This document shows positions 52,858 through 63,879 of a DNA stretch of 64,000 nucleotides, one piece after another. The position numbers and the translations under genes were made by a program. The notes beneath the pieces were generated by a model. The model had not been told where the DNA came from. It saw only the letters and a program-made list of their open reading frames with translations, and did not search any database. Each line of letters starts with the position of its first letter. Position 1 is the stretch's first letter. Location of the stretch: contig JANFNE010000013.1 in the NCBI GenBank assembly GCA_024867545.1, forward strand, positions 806,001-870,000, written 5' to 3'. Origin of the DNA: Phytopythium helicoides (taxonomy: Eukaryota; Oomycota; Peronosporomycetes; Pythiales; Pythiaceae).

Positions 52858-53932
52858 GAGGAGCAGCGAGAGAGCAGCGAGAGAGCAGCGCGGGTGGCGG
52901 GCGGCTGGAGATGATGGAGTGACGTACGTGGACGTAGCTGTTCGCGCGGATTCGTACTTTGGCGAAGTGATTGTGATTGAAGTTTTGACCTGTCAGAGGT
53001 GATGGAATAAGGTGATGGAGGGATTGATATAGTGGTGTGAGGTGTATAGAAGGAGGGAGGTGTTTGCGGCGGAGGACGTAGGGGTATACTAGTTTCAAGT
53101 GATGCGGTTGCGCGGGGGTTTCGATGTCCGCGCCAAGTTGCAGCCATTTATATATTTGTTTTTGTAGAGGAAGATTTGTGTTCGTTGAGCCGAGAGACGG
53201 TTAGCATCTCCCTCGACAAGGACGGGATTGCGCGTACGCGTATCCAAACCTCTATGGTTGGTTTAAGCTCTGCCCTTGAGGCATCCCAACCCATTTTTTT
53301 TTTTTTGCGTTGCTGCCTTGCTTGGGATGAAAACACAAAGCTGGGCATTTTTCTTCAGCTCTTGAATGCCCAGAGCTCGCATTCAGCTCGCGTGCCAACG
53401 TCCAAGGATGAGTCGCTCAACTTGACGACAGTAGTCGTGTGAACGGGGAGCCATGTCCCGCGAAATGCCTTCTTTCGTGTTGGATCCTTCGATTGCAGCA
53501 TGAAGCAATCAATCAAATTGCGTTCGTGATCTGTAGATCCTCACGTCTGCGTGTTTGTCGTCCATGACTTGGCGCCTGAGGCCTTGCACTCCTGCATCGC
53601 ATGCGTCCAGCAAGCCAACGCTTGCCAGCTGTGAAACGAGATTGTCAGGTGACAAGGCAATGAGTAATTACCCTACGCACTTTTGTGCATCCCAGTAGTC
53701 CTTGCAACATACAAATCTCAAGTAAAACGCGCTCCATTCACTTCACGCCACCAAAGTGTTCGTCTGGGTTCACTCCATGTTGAAACACCCGATCCGGAAC
53801 GGAAACGCACGCCAACCCTCTCGCTGGCACTCGCCGCTCTTCCGCCGCCTCCAGACGCCTCCAGACACCTTCAGGAGGCTGCAGACGCTCCACAACCACA
53901 GGCGACAGCTGCACAACGAGCTCCGCGGCGAA
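52858..53932. other. Divergent intergenic region between LarE-like and PARP genes
   Basis: About 1.07 kb. It contains an 11-base-plus T run near 53294 and the two promoters. The plus-strand frame of the PARP gene is open from about 53756 and has another ATG at 53777, so part may be coding. No further gene recognised. Confidence 0.45.
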
Positions 53933-56900
53933 ATGGCGGTGGCGGGGAAGCGCAAGTGGGCGGAGGAGGACTGGGACGTGGCCATGGCCGCGCAGACGTT
54001 CGTGGCCGTGTTCGCGTCCACGGAGGTCGAGGAGAAGCAGGAGGCGCCGCCCAAACGCAAGCGGGGTCGACCCAAGAAGACGGACGCGCAGACGAGCAAG
54101 AAGGCCAAGACGGAGGCTCTGGTCAAGGGAAAGGGAGGGAAAAAGCCCACGAGACGCTCCAGCAGGGCCAAGAGCGACGAAGCGGACGAAGAGAATGAGC
54201 AAGCGGAGGAGGAAGAGGAGCAAGTGGAGCAAACTGCTGAGCAGGACAAGCCCGCTGCACCTATCGAGGAGTTCTGGCTTGCGCAGCTCCAGGACGACGT
54301 GACGGACAACATGCTGGACGACGACGACGCCATCGTGCGTGCAACGTGGCTCAACAAGCTGCCCGGAGGAAACGATCGCCGGTACGCGTTTGCTTATGAC
54401 GAGCAGATTGACGTGCAGACCATCCTGTGCCACGTCTACCTGCGCGAGATGCCGGATGGGACGCTGGAGTTGACGCCCAAGTCCCTCGCAAGAGTGCAGC
54501 GCAGCCTTGCGCGGACCAAGGGTGAGGAGGTTGCTGAGAACGAAGAAGAGGCTGACGATGAGCGCCCGCCACCATCGCTGTCCAAACGCCGGACACGGAG
54601 TTTTGGAGAGGGTGCAGAGAGTGGCAAAAAGGGCGGTCGCAGTGGTGGTGGGAAATCTGGCATCAAAAAGCTCAGTAAGCGCGAGGCTGCACTCCACATC
54701 CCTCCGTTGTACACTTCTGTGGACCTTGAAAAGTACGAGGATCGAGAGATCCACGGCTCGCAGCCATATACTTCCTTCAAAGATGACGTGAGTACGGCGA
54801 ACCGTGAAGTTATCCGTGCGGTGGTGACAAAGAACCACAAGCTCCTCAAGAAGCTTACGACTGACAAGAAGGCGTACAAAGAGCTGAGTTCATTCAATGC
54901 ACCACAGAGTGTCGATGTGACTATGACAGCACTTCGATACGCAATTGACGCAGACGACGTGACTGCTGCCGCTATGCTAGTCAACGCATCCAAGATTGAG
55001 AAAAAAGAGCTTGCTCAAGACCCAGAAGTAGCTCTCCCGTCGCACTCGACGGGCAAGCATACAAGTGCGTTTAGCGACTACAATCGACGAGCAATCAACG
55101 CGAGTCGCGGTGGAAAAGAAGGCAACAATGCTTTGCTAGAAGATGCAACGTCCAAATGGCCCTACCCGGCTCACGAGTTGTCTGGGGACTGCATCTGGAA
55201 GAGCCGGAACTCGAGTGCTCGCATGCTAACGCTACTGTTCCCCACTGGTGACTGGAACAAAGGCTATTACACCTTAATTAACATCGCCCACGCAGCTCGT
55301 CGCGGACTTTACCAACTCCTTTACAAGGTCGTTGAAACTCTTCATCGAAACGGTGGCAGTGGCTTCAACGAGCTGCATTATAAAGTGCTTTCTTCCGATC
55401 CCGATGAAGAGCTGCCTCAGTTTCGTAGTGCCTCGGCGGTCAAGATGGCCCATCAGACACGGATTCGTCCTATCCATCTTGCCGCAATCAATCCCAACAA
55501 AAAATATCTAGAGGCACTTTGGGAAACGTCTGGAAACGAATTTGGGAGCATCAAAGATGACCAAGGGTTCGAGCCAATCCATTACGCTGCTGCATGTGAA
55601 GGAACCGCTCCTTTGGAGTTCTTGCTGGAGCACCGCTGTTCGTTGTTTGGTCGTACCAAGACACGATTGACGCCTTTGATGTGCGCCATCACGGCATATC
55701 GCGAAGACAACGCTGTCCTCATCCTGGATCACGCTGAGAAAGAAGGGACAGAGGTCCTTCAACAACTTGTGGCTGAGCGAGGTACGAAGTCTCAGCAGCC
55801 AATTCATTACGCTGCCGCTCATGGGTGTGACAAGGTTCTTGAGAAGCTGCTTGCAAGCGGGGCAGATGCAAATGGCGTCTGCGCTGACAAAGCGACACCA
55901 CTTTGCTTGGCGGCAAAGTGTGGTTCTTTTGAATGTGTGAAGGTTCTTATCGCGCACGGCGCGAAAGTGAATGCTGGAGATAAGCTGAAGAAAACCCCAC
56001 TGATCCATGCCGTGAAGAACGGGCATACTACGATCGCGGCGTATCTGATCAATTCAGGTGCCAATGTGAATGCCTTCGACACATCAGAAAACAGTGCAGT
56101 GCATTATGCTGCCAGCTATGGTTGGCTATCAAGTCTTGAGTTGTTAGCAGATGCCGGGGCGGACTTTTGGTCGCGCAATTGCTGGGGATTTGTCCCCCTT
56201 GCTTGCGCGCTTCTCAAGCAACGGCAAGTATGCGCAGAGTTCATATTCGAGCGCGATACTCAGAAGCAGTTCCTTGACTTCCGTGATCGTCAAGGACGCA
56301 CAATGCTCTTTTTACAGACCAAACACTCAAAGAATCTATCGCAGATCAAGTATCTGCTCGATAAGGGTTTGAATCCAAACATTTGCGACGCTGAAAATGA
56401 GTACCCGTTAGCTGCGATCATCTCGAGAGCAACAGAAGCCCTAAAGGAAGCAGCTATACCAAAAAAGGCGGACGAGTTGTCCTTTTATTTGAGTGCAGTG
56501 CGTCTACTGCTCGAGCATAAAGCAGCTCCACAATGCGAATTACCTGTCCGAATTGCCCGAGATGCAGAGGGTGCTCAAGCTGATGTGCTGTTCCAGCCGT
56601 TGCAAATCGCTATCCGCGGTAGACAACAAGGGATCTTCGAGCTTCTCTTGGTGGAGTTCAATGCAGATCCAAGTGCAAAATCATCTGATGGATCGGACGC
56701 GTGGATGACTGCAGCTTCTATCGGAGATGATGGGGATTTCTTCTTGAAAAAACTGATTGAGAGTTGCTCTAAAAAGAACAAGAAAACAATTGAACTCAGT
56801 GGGCGTCAGGGTATTGAAGGAAAGGAAAACTTTTTCCATGTTGTTGCAAGCAACAATCCTCTGCACTTCATTTCTCCCAAACTTATCACTCAAGTCGTTT

Positions 56901-59900
56901 CAAAATGTAACAATGTACTAGAGCTGATGGCAGCGAAGAATTCTCAGGGATTCAGTCCGCTCATGCTTTTGCTCATGAACGAGCGGCCGGCTGCAACTGA
57001 AGATCTATCGATACCGAACATGGCGGATAAGTTGGAGGATTACAAGAATGCTGACAAAAAATACTCAAGCCTAGTAGGACTGTTTGCTGAGTATACTGCA
57101 GACGTTGAGGCATTCATTCAGACAGTGAAAGCATCAGACATCAAGAAATTGGCAGAAGAGTCAAAGAATCAATCAAGTGTGATTGAAGGCGAAGACAACG
57201 GCAATGTCGATTCTCAGCCGGAACAAAGTAAATCTGAAAGTAATAGTGGGAGTGACAACGGAGATGGCGATGATGATGAGGAAGACGACGACGACGATGA
57301 TAACGACGAAGAAGAAGACGAAGATCGCCAAGCCAACAATTCGCCTGCCTCCACTGACAAAGTCAACAATCCTGAGGAAGAAGGAGAGAGGCCATCCGTT
57401 CAGATGACATTCCAGACGGCTCTTCATCTTGCCGCCAACCGTAAGTTACGAGCTGATTCCCGCAACATTCGTTTAAAGTGGTTTGGCGAAAACACTCTAG
57501 GCTTGCTATTTGACAAGCAGCCCGAGCTTTTGGACAAGGAGCTTGTCAACTACCCTGATTTTACAAAGTTTAAGACACCGCTAGACTTTGCTGTCGACGC
57601 GGGTGATATTGATACTGTTCGTGTTTTGCTCACAAATAATGCCAATCCGAACCATTCTTCAGTAAAGTGTGAGTCCTGCAAGATGGCATTCTTCACCAGT
57701 GGGCAAACTTCCGTACCCAAGGCGACCCAGCCTTGCTCAAATCATTGCGGAAAGAACCAGCTTGCTGAGACGGCATTGTATGCGGCTGTGAAGCTAAATC
57801 GCTCGGATATTGTTGGTGTTCTCTTGAAACACGGTGCTAATGTCGATTGTGTAGCAAAGGAGACCGGAAACACACCCTTGCACCTAGCGCTTCAACACAA
57901 TAATGCAGTCATCACAAGATCTCTGCTCAAGAGTGGCGCCAGCATGGTTAAACCGAATGCTGCAGGTGCTCTTCCTCTCCATGTGGCTGTGCAGACACGA
58001 GCATCAACCATCGTGCCTGAAGAGATGCACAAAGGAGAGATCAAGTACACCCAGCTTTCAGATAGTTCATCACCGAGTGGGTCACGCTCCAAGAGTAGTC
58101 ACTCTGAGCCTGCAATTGTTGTCGCGCTCCGTGACCCTCGTGCCAAGACTGCTGTATTCTATGGCGATGGCTTTAACCGGACGCCAATCCACTTTGCTGC
58201 AGCGAACCGTGATCTAGCACTGCTACGAGCCCTAGTTGATGCTGCCGCAGACAAAAAGAAAGCTGTCGGAATGCGGGATCACCTCAATCGCACTCCACTC
58301 CATTACGCTGTGAACGCTGCCGTGATGAGTCCAGACGCTGCGTTTCACATCGAGCGCTTCTTGTTACAGTGTGGCAGCGATGTGAATGCTCAGGACGCGT
58401 TTGGGCTCACGGCGTTGCACTTTGCTTTGAAGAAAGTTGATCTCGCGTGGCAAATTCAGTATGATGAGGATGCGCGCGCACGGAAGAACGAGAACTCGGG
58501 GGCAAATGCTTCACCTGATGACGACTACGAAGCCAACCCAGAAGCTTACGAGGCCATAAAGAAGAAGAAATTCTTGGAGAAACTTGCCAGAATCCCTGGG
58601 GAAGAGACAGATCCTGTTGAGACCCTTTCCAATCTTGTAGGCACGCACGGCATCCGTGTGAATGCTCAGGATGTTCTGGGTCGGACTCCATTACATCTTG
58701 CGGCTGCAACCGGAGCATTTGTTAGCGTTTCATCCTTGTTGTCAATTCACAAGAATGACCGCGCCAAGCAAGAAGCCATGGAGTTGACAGACCACGAGTC
58801 AGTCACTCCATTAGGTTATGCTGTGCTAAATCTACGCCAGACAACAATCATGACGCTTTTACAGAACCACGCAGATGTGTCCGGTAGGATTCAGGTCAAG
58901 GAAAAGGCGACTGATGGTGATGCGAGCGCGGCATCCGACGAAGACAAGAAAAACAAAAAGAGTGTGAAGACTCGCAGCTACTTCTACCATGCCGTGAGTC
59001 ACTCGCTTACTGGAATTTGTCACATGCTGTTGAATGCCAAGTTCAGTCGCCGACAAGCCATTGAAGACGCTGTACGCTGTGGAAAGTTCCAGCTCGCCAG
59101 TAATCTTATTGTTGGTACAGATTCTGGCTCCACAAACGCATTACTTGTGCAGACGAACGACAAAGGTGATACATTGCTTCACGCTTTGGCCAAGGTCAAA
59201 TCGCAATCGTTTGAAAAACTTGCGAGAGAGATCGCGTGGACATTGGTGGATGCTGGTGTTGGTGTTAGTGAACCAAATGAGACTGGCAACACGGCTCTAC
59301 ACTATGCTGCGCGCAATGGAAACATTCACCTCATGGATTTCCTGCTGCATAATGGATGCGACTTAAATGTTACCAATGAGCGTGGGGAGACACCGTTACT
59401 CTACATGCTGAAAAAGGGCTCCAATTTGTCATTCGCCAAGGTCCTTGACCTTCTTGAATATTTTGTACACACACGTACTGGGCTAAACATGCACGCATGT
59501 GGTAACGACGGAGCGAATATGCTTTCGGCGTTCCTAGATCGGTTTGTGAAAACTGTTGAGAGTGAGATCAAGTTCTTTGAGTGGGTCGAGAAGATGCTCA
59601 AGGGCGGTGTTGACCCCAATAGTGTGTTTCAGTCGCAGAGCGATGCAGAGAAAGACTTGTACAAGAACGCACAACTCTTGCCTTCTACTTCGTCGGCGGC
59701 CAAATGCAAAATTACACCCTTGATCCGAGTGGTCTACTCCAAGCACGCTACAACGCGGTACAGCCTTCTGAGTCAGCTGCTACGTTATGGTGCTAGCGTC
59801 ACAGGAGCGGACGACCGCGGGAATTCGGTGCTGATGCATCTCGTGAGCAAGAATCTGTCACCCGAAGTCGACTTAATTCTTGGGAAAGTGAAGCTTGTGT

Positions 59901-62404
59901 CGGACCCAACTGACAAGTCGCACGAGTCGGTGATGTCTGTCCATGTGCCTCCACCTGACATTAAGCACGCGCTTGCCCAAACCAATGCGAATGGACAGAC
60001 GGCGATGCACTTTGCTATTCAGCCGCTCGAGTATGGATCGTACGAGAACACTGCAATGTTGGGAACACTCTTGAACCTTGGCGGGACACTAACCACCAAG
60101 GACAAATATGGGAGAACCCCACTTGACTACTGCCGCGACCAGTCGTCTCGTTTCATGTTCCGCTTTTTGAAGCGTGAGTTTCCAGAGTTGGTCAAGAAGT
60201 ACAAGGAAGACACATTCTTTAGTGATGTCGACAGTGATCAGGATGAAGCAATGTTTGCTACCGGTCCAGACTACTCAGATGATGCTCAGGCATATTTGAA
60301 AGAATGCGAGGCAGCTGGTAAGATCAAGCGCAAACGTATCGAGCCGTCTGTAAACTCGAATTGCGACGTGAGTAAGGGGTCTCGGGTATACATGCCTCCT
60401 GGTGGGAAGCCAAGCGAGGAGCTGGACGCACTGTTGACCAAGGTAGACGTGAAGAACGGGCGATTTGGACTCAATGTATTTTACCGACTTCAACTGGCGC
60501 ACGACGAGATCCAGGGTGTTTTTGTGCTGTTTACGAACTGGGGTCGTATCGGTGAGGAAGGCAAGTTCCAGAATACGCCATTCCATTCCGAGGAGGATGC
60601 AGTGAGCGAATTCAAGAAGGTATTCAAAGCCAAGACCGGTAACGCGTGGGAGTCGCGAGGGCAATTTGTCAAACACACGAAAAAGTACAACCTCGTTCAG
60701 CGCGAGGCACACCACACTACACTGGACAAAGAGATCACGATGTCGTTTGCAGAGGCGATGGAATTAAGCGACAAGGCTGTCGCGCCATCGTTCGCGCAGA
60801 TCTCGAACCCCGAGGTTGCTGAAAAGAGTGTTCGCGAGATGCTTACGGCTATCACGGACATTCGCAATTTGCAACTTGCAGCAACGGAAGGCTGTCAGTT
60901 TAGTGACGACCTCCCTTTGGCGAATCAGGATGAGATGAAACGCGCTCTCGCCAAGCTGCAGGACATCCGGGAAGCTATCAAGGAGCGTGACGTGGTGAGC
61001 GAAGACTTACGTAAGGTGAGCGGCGATGTGACTGAAGCTGGCTCGGCAGCGCTCGCAGATCTTTCGAGCAAGCACGAGAGCATGACGGAGCGTGTGAGCG
61101 AGATGAGCAGCCGATACTACGAAATCATGCCGTGCAATGAAGACGCATTTGGTGAATCGATCCGCGCCTTCAACTCTGTGGAGGATGTTGACAAGGAGAT
61201 TGTGCGTTTACGGCTGCTGATCGACATCATGGAGACGTATAAGATTGTGCTTGGTGCGAAGCGGAAGCAGACTATCGTACATCCTCTAGATTACTGCTAT
61301 GACGCGCTGCAAGTGCGTGTGCTACCGCTTCCAATATCAGCGAACGAAGGGAAGCTGATCGAGCGATACTTCTTCAACGGTATCCGACGCCACTCACGCG
61401 CTTCATATCGCATTTCAAACATTTTTGAGGTTGAGCGCTGCGGCGAGTCAGAACGCTACCTGTCATTCCTGGATGACCATGAGAGTTTCAAGGCCCGACA
61501 CTCGCACTTGCTGTGGCATGGCACACGACGCACCAACATGATGGGCATTTTGTCGCAAGGGCTGCGAATTGCGCCACCTGAGGCTCCGCACCAAGGATAC
61601 GCCTATGGAAAAGGAGTGTACTTTGCTGATGTATCGGCGAAGAGCGTTGACTACTGTGGATCTCCATACACTATCGAGTCGACGACTGAGAGTGAGAACC
61701 CGACCAAGTCGAAGAAGAAAACTCGGCGCACGGTGTTTTACATGCTACTGTGTGAAGTGACGTTGGGCGAGTCGAAGGAGCTTAGGGCACCAACGTTCTA
61801 CGAGAATATCCCCGATGGGCTCGAGAGCGTTCGCGCGTTGTCACAATACGCACCTGATCCAGCAGGTTGTCTGGTGTCGCCGAAGGCTGGCACCGTGCTG
61901 CACCTAGGCGAAGTGGGTGAGAGGGGCGTCAAGTATCCTCTCGATACGCTGTGGGCGAAGACGGCGCTGGATCCGACGCCTACGGTCTGGTATCTGCGTA
62001 ACCCCGTGTTCACAGCCGAGACGCAGGACACGCTGTCGGCGTTTGTCGACAAGTCTGAAGTCGGCGACACGGTCGAGTACACGGGCGAGGCTCCCGAGAA
62101 GAAACACTTTTTGACCTATGCATGGGACGACTTCAAGGTGACGCTGGAGCTGATGAGTAAGGCGAGTGACGCGGGCGAGAAGAAGCCGAGCGGCGCCTGC
62201 GACGCCATCGTTCGCGTGCGCATCGAGACGAACGGCACCACATACTCGTACTCTGCGCAGCGGCTTCGCAACGCCTTTTTCCATTCTCGCGTGCCGTCCG
62301 AGTACGAGGTCGTGCGGCCCAACCTGCCCGCATACGCCGAGTACATTGTCTACAACGAGGCCCAGGCCCGCATCCGCTACGTCGTTGAGGTCGAGCAGGT
62401 GTAG
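53933..62404 (+). CDS. Giant ankyrin-repeat, WGR and PARP-catalytic protein
   Basis: ATG 53933, TAG 62402-62404, 2,823 residues in one exon; ATG 53777 would add 52. A basic AT-hook-like KRKRGRPKKT lies near residue 42, suggesting nuclear location. From about 300 to 2080 there are many ankyrin repeats (TPLHLAL, GANVD, ALHYAA motifs), interrupted by an acidic tract near 1110-1130 and a Cys cluster near 1245. A WGR domain follows (about 2170-2255, FTNWGRIGEEGKF), then the PARP helical regulatory domain (2290-2465) and the catalytic domain. The catalytic triad is His2529 (WHGTR), Tyr2563 (GVYFAD) and Glu2803 (AEYIVYN). It adds ADP-ribose from NAD to proteins, probably in DNA-damage signalling. 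Architecture recalls nematode PME-5. The Tyr-Glu distance is unusually long. Confidence 0.93.
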   Translation: MAVAGKRKWAEEDWDVAMAAQTFVAVFASTEVEEKQEAPPKRKRGRPKKTDAQTSKKAKTEALVKGKGGKKPTRRSSRAKSDEADEENEQAEEEEEQVEQTAEQDKPAAPIEEFWLAQLQDDVTDNMLDDDDAIVRATWLNKLPGGNDRRYAFAYDEQIDVQTILCHVYLREMPDGTLELTPKSLARVQRSLARTKGEEVAENEEEADDERPPPSLSKRRTRSFGEGAESGKKGGRSGGGKSGIKKLSKREAALHIPPLYTSVDLEKYEDREIHGSQPYTSFKDDVSTANREVIRAVVTKNHKLLKKLTTDKKAYKELSSFNAPQSVDVTMTALRYAIDADDVTAAAMLVNASKIEKKELAQDPEVALPSHSTGKHTSAFSDYNRRAINASRGGKEGNNALLEDATSKWPYPAHELSGDCIWKSRNSSARMLTLLFPTGDWNKGYYTLINIAHAARRGLYQLLYKVVETLHRNGGSGFNELHYKVLSSDPDEELPQFRSASAVKMAHQTRIRPIHLAAINPNKKYLEALWETSGNEFGSIKDDQGFEPIHYAAACEGTAPLEFLLEHRCSLFGRTKTRLTPLMCAITAYREDNAVLILDHAEKEGTEVLQQLVAERGTKSQQPIHYAAAHGCDKVLEKLLASGADANGVCADKATPLCLAAKCGSFECVKVLIAHGAKVNAGDKLKKTPLIHAVKNGHTTIAAYLINSGANVNAFDTSENSAVHYAASYGWLSSLELLADAGADFWSRNCWGFVPLACALLKQRQVCAEFIFERDTQKQFLDFRDRQGRTMLFLQTKHSKNLSQIKYLLDKGLNPNICDAENEYPLAAIISRATEALKEAAIPKKADELSFYLSAVRLLLEHKAAPQCELPVRIARDAEGAQADVLFQPLQIAIRGRQQGIFELLLVEFNADPSAKSSDGSDAWMTAASIGDDGDFFLKKLIESCSKKNKKTIELSGRQGIEGKENFFHVVASNNPLHFISPKLITQVVSKCNNVLELMAAKNSQGFSPLMLLLMNERPAATEDLSIPNMADKLEDYKNADKKYSSLVGLFAEYTADVEAFIQTVKASDIKKLAEESKNQSSVIEGEDNGNVDSQPEQSKSESNSGSDNGDGDDDEEDDDDDDNDEEEDEDRQANNSPASTDKVNNPEEEGERPSVQMTFQTALHLAANRKLRADSRNIRLKWFGENTLGLLFDKQPELLDKELVNYPDFTKFKTPLDFAVDAGDIDTVRVLLTNNANPNHSSVKCESCKMAFFTSGQTSVPKATQPCSNHCGKNQLAETALYAAVKLNRSDIVGVLLKHGANVDCVAKETGNTPLHLALQHNNAVITRSLLKSGASMVKPNAAGALPLHVAVQTRASTIVPEEMHKGEIKYTQLSDSSSPSGSRSKSSHSEPAIVVALRDPRAKTAVFYGDGFNRTPIHFAAANRDLALLRALVDAAADKKKAVGMRDHLNRTPLHYAVNAAVMSPDAAFHIERFLLQCGSDVNAQDAFGLTALHFALKKVDLAWQIQYDEDARARKNENSGANASPDDDYEANPEAYEAIKKKKFLEKLARIPGEETDPVETLSNLVGTHGIRVNAQDVLGRTPLHLAAATGAFVSVSSLLSIHKNDRAKQEAMELTDHESVTPLGYAVLNLRQTTIMTLLQNHADVSGRIQVKEKATDGDASAASDEDKKNKKSVKTRSYFYHAVSHSLTGICHMLLNAKFSRRQAIEDAVRCGKFQLASNLIVGTDSGSTNALLVQTNDKGDTLLHALAKVKSQSFEKLAREIAWTLVDAGVGVSEPNETGNTALHYAARNGNIHLMDFLLHNGCDLNVTNERGETPLLYMLKKGSNLSFAKVLDLLEYFVHTRTGLNMHACGNDGANMLSAFLDRFVKTVESEIKFFEWVEKMLKGGVDPNSVFQSQSDAEKDLYKNAQLLPSTSSAAKCKITPLIRVVYSKHATTRYSLLSQLLRYGASVTGADDRGNSVLMHLVSKNLSPEVDLILGKVKLVSDPTDKSHESVMSVHVPPPDIKHALAQTNANGQTAMHFAIQPLEYGSYENTAMLGTLLNLGGTLTTKDKYGRTPLDYCRDQSSRFMFRFLKREFPELVKKYKEDTFFSDVDSDQDEAMFATGPDYSDDAQAYLKECEAAGKIKRKRIEPSVNSNCDVSKGSRVYMPPGGKPSEELDALLTKVDVKNGRFGLNVFYRLQLAHDEIQGVFVLFTNWGRIGEEGKFQNTPFHSEEDAVSEFKKVFKAKTGNAWESRGQFVKHTKKYNLVQREAHHTTLDKEITMSFAEAMELSDKAVAPSFAQISNPEVAEKSVREMLTAITDIRNLQLAATEGCQFSDDLPLANQDEMKRALAKLQDIREAIKERDVVSEDLRKVSGDVTEAGSAALADLSSKHESMTERVSEMSSRYYEIMPCNEDAFGESIRAFNSVEDVDKEIVRLRLLIDIMETYKIVLGAKRKQTIVHPLDYCYDALQVRVLPLPISANEGKLIERYFFNGIRRHSRASYRISNIFEVERCGESERYLSFLDDHESFKARHSHLLWHGTRRTNMMGILSQGLRIAPPEAPHQGYAYGKGVYFADVSAKSVDYCGSPYTIESTTESENPTKSKKKTRRTVFYMLLCEVTLGESKELRAPTFYENIPDGLESVRALSQYAPDPAGCLVSPKAGTVLHLGEVGERGVKYPLDTLWAKTALDPTPTVWYLRNPVFTAETQDTLSAFVDKSEVGDTVEYTGEAPEKKHFLTYAWDDFKVTLELMSKASDAGEKKPSGACDAIVRVRIETNGTTYSYSAQRLRNAFFHSRVPSEYEVVRPNLPAYAEYIVYNEAQARIRYVVEVEQV

Positions 62405-62692
62405 GAATCGATTGCATCCAACCACAAGAGTCTGTGCCGAAGGCGTTCGGTCGTGTTGAAGCGCATGTATCATTTCTACCGGTACGCTCACTGTCTTTTC
62501 CACCAATCACTGTCTATACCAACCACTCTCAATAGCAGCCCCTTCTGTACCCTCCTTATTGTGTCCCGCTGTCCCCCACGGTACCTCCCGAGGTCCCTCG
62601 CTCCAGTCATTTCCGGCAGCCAGTGGCTGCTGGGTATTGACTGCAGAGCGCTCTCCGCCGCGCTGTAGATTCCGATTCTCGTCTGAATAACC
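62405..62692. promoter_or_regulatory. Promoter region of the uS12 gene
   Basis: Under 300 bases between the PARP stop and the uS12 ATG, with pyrimidine-rich DNA (CTGTCTTTTCC and similar) typical of ribosomal-protein leaders. No defined element was identified. Confidence 0.35.
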
Positions 62693-63403
<711 letters not shown>

Positions 63404-63879
63404 ATTATGAAGAGACCCCGTGACGGCGGCCGGCGGACGCGACTGCTGCTTCTGAGCTGCCTTGCTGCAGCTCAAAGCTGCTCGCTGCAGGTGCTCGGGC
63501 GTGACGCTCCTCTGTGGGTGTTGTGCCCTTGGCTGCCTGCCCGCCGGGCCCTTCCCGCCTGACCGCTGCTCCTCTTTGTAAAGGACGATAACACGGAAGT
63601 AAGGACTTGAATCGCTTGCTCATCAGCTCGTCGCCATCTCTTCTCTTGTGCGTTTCGGTGTGGAGGCTTCGTGAGGTGAGAGTTAATGCAGGGTGTGGTC
63701 GTGGTTGAGAGCAGTCTGCAGGTCGAGCTTTCACACAGGTCTATTTCAGCGTTCTGCAATGCCAAACAGCACGTCCATCACGAGACAACAGCATCCGCAA
63801 TGCAGCAGGTATAAATAGTGGTTTTCACGCTTTCCTGTTGGCAAAACCTTGGTCTCCATCACCACTCCGAACCTCAGCC
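63404..63879. other. Intergenic with TATA-like box
   Basis: About 475 bases. A TATAAATAG element at 63810-63818 lies 62 bases upstream of the next ATG and is a plausible core promoter. Nothing else was recognised. Confidence 0.45.

Noticed and set aside
53738..54838. 366-codon minus-strand open frame over the PARP gene start
   Set aside because: Mirrors the charged N-terminus of the PARP protein; no ATG-led coding signal of its own.
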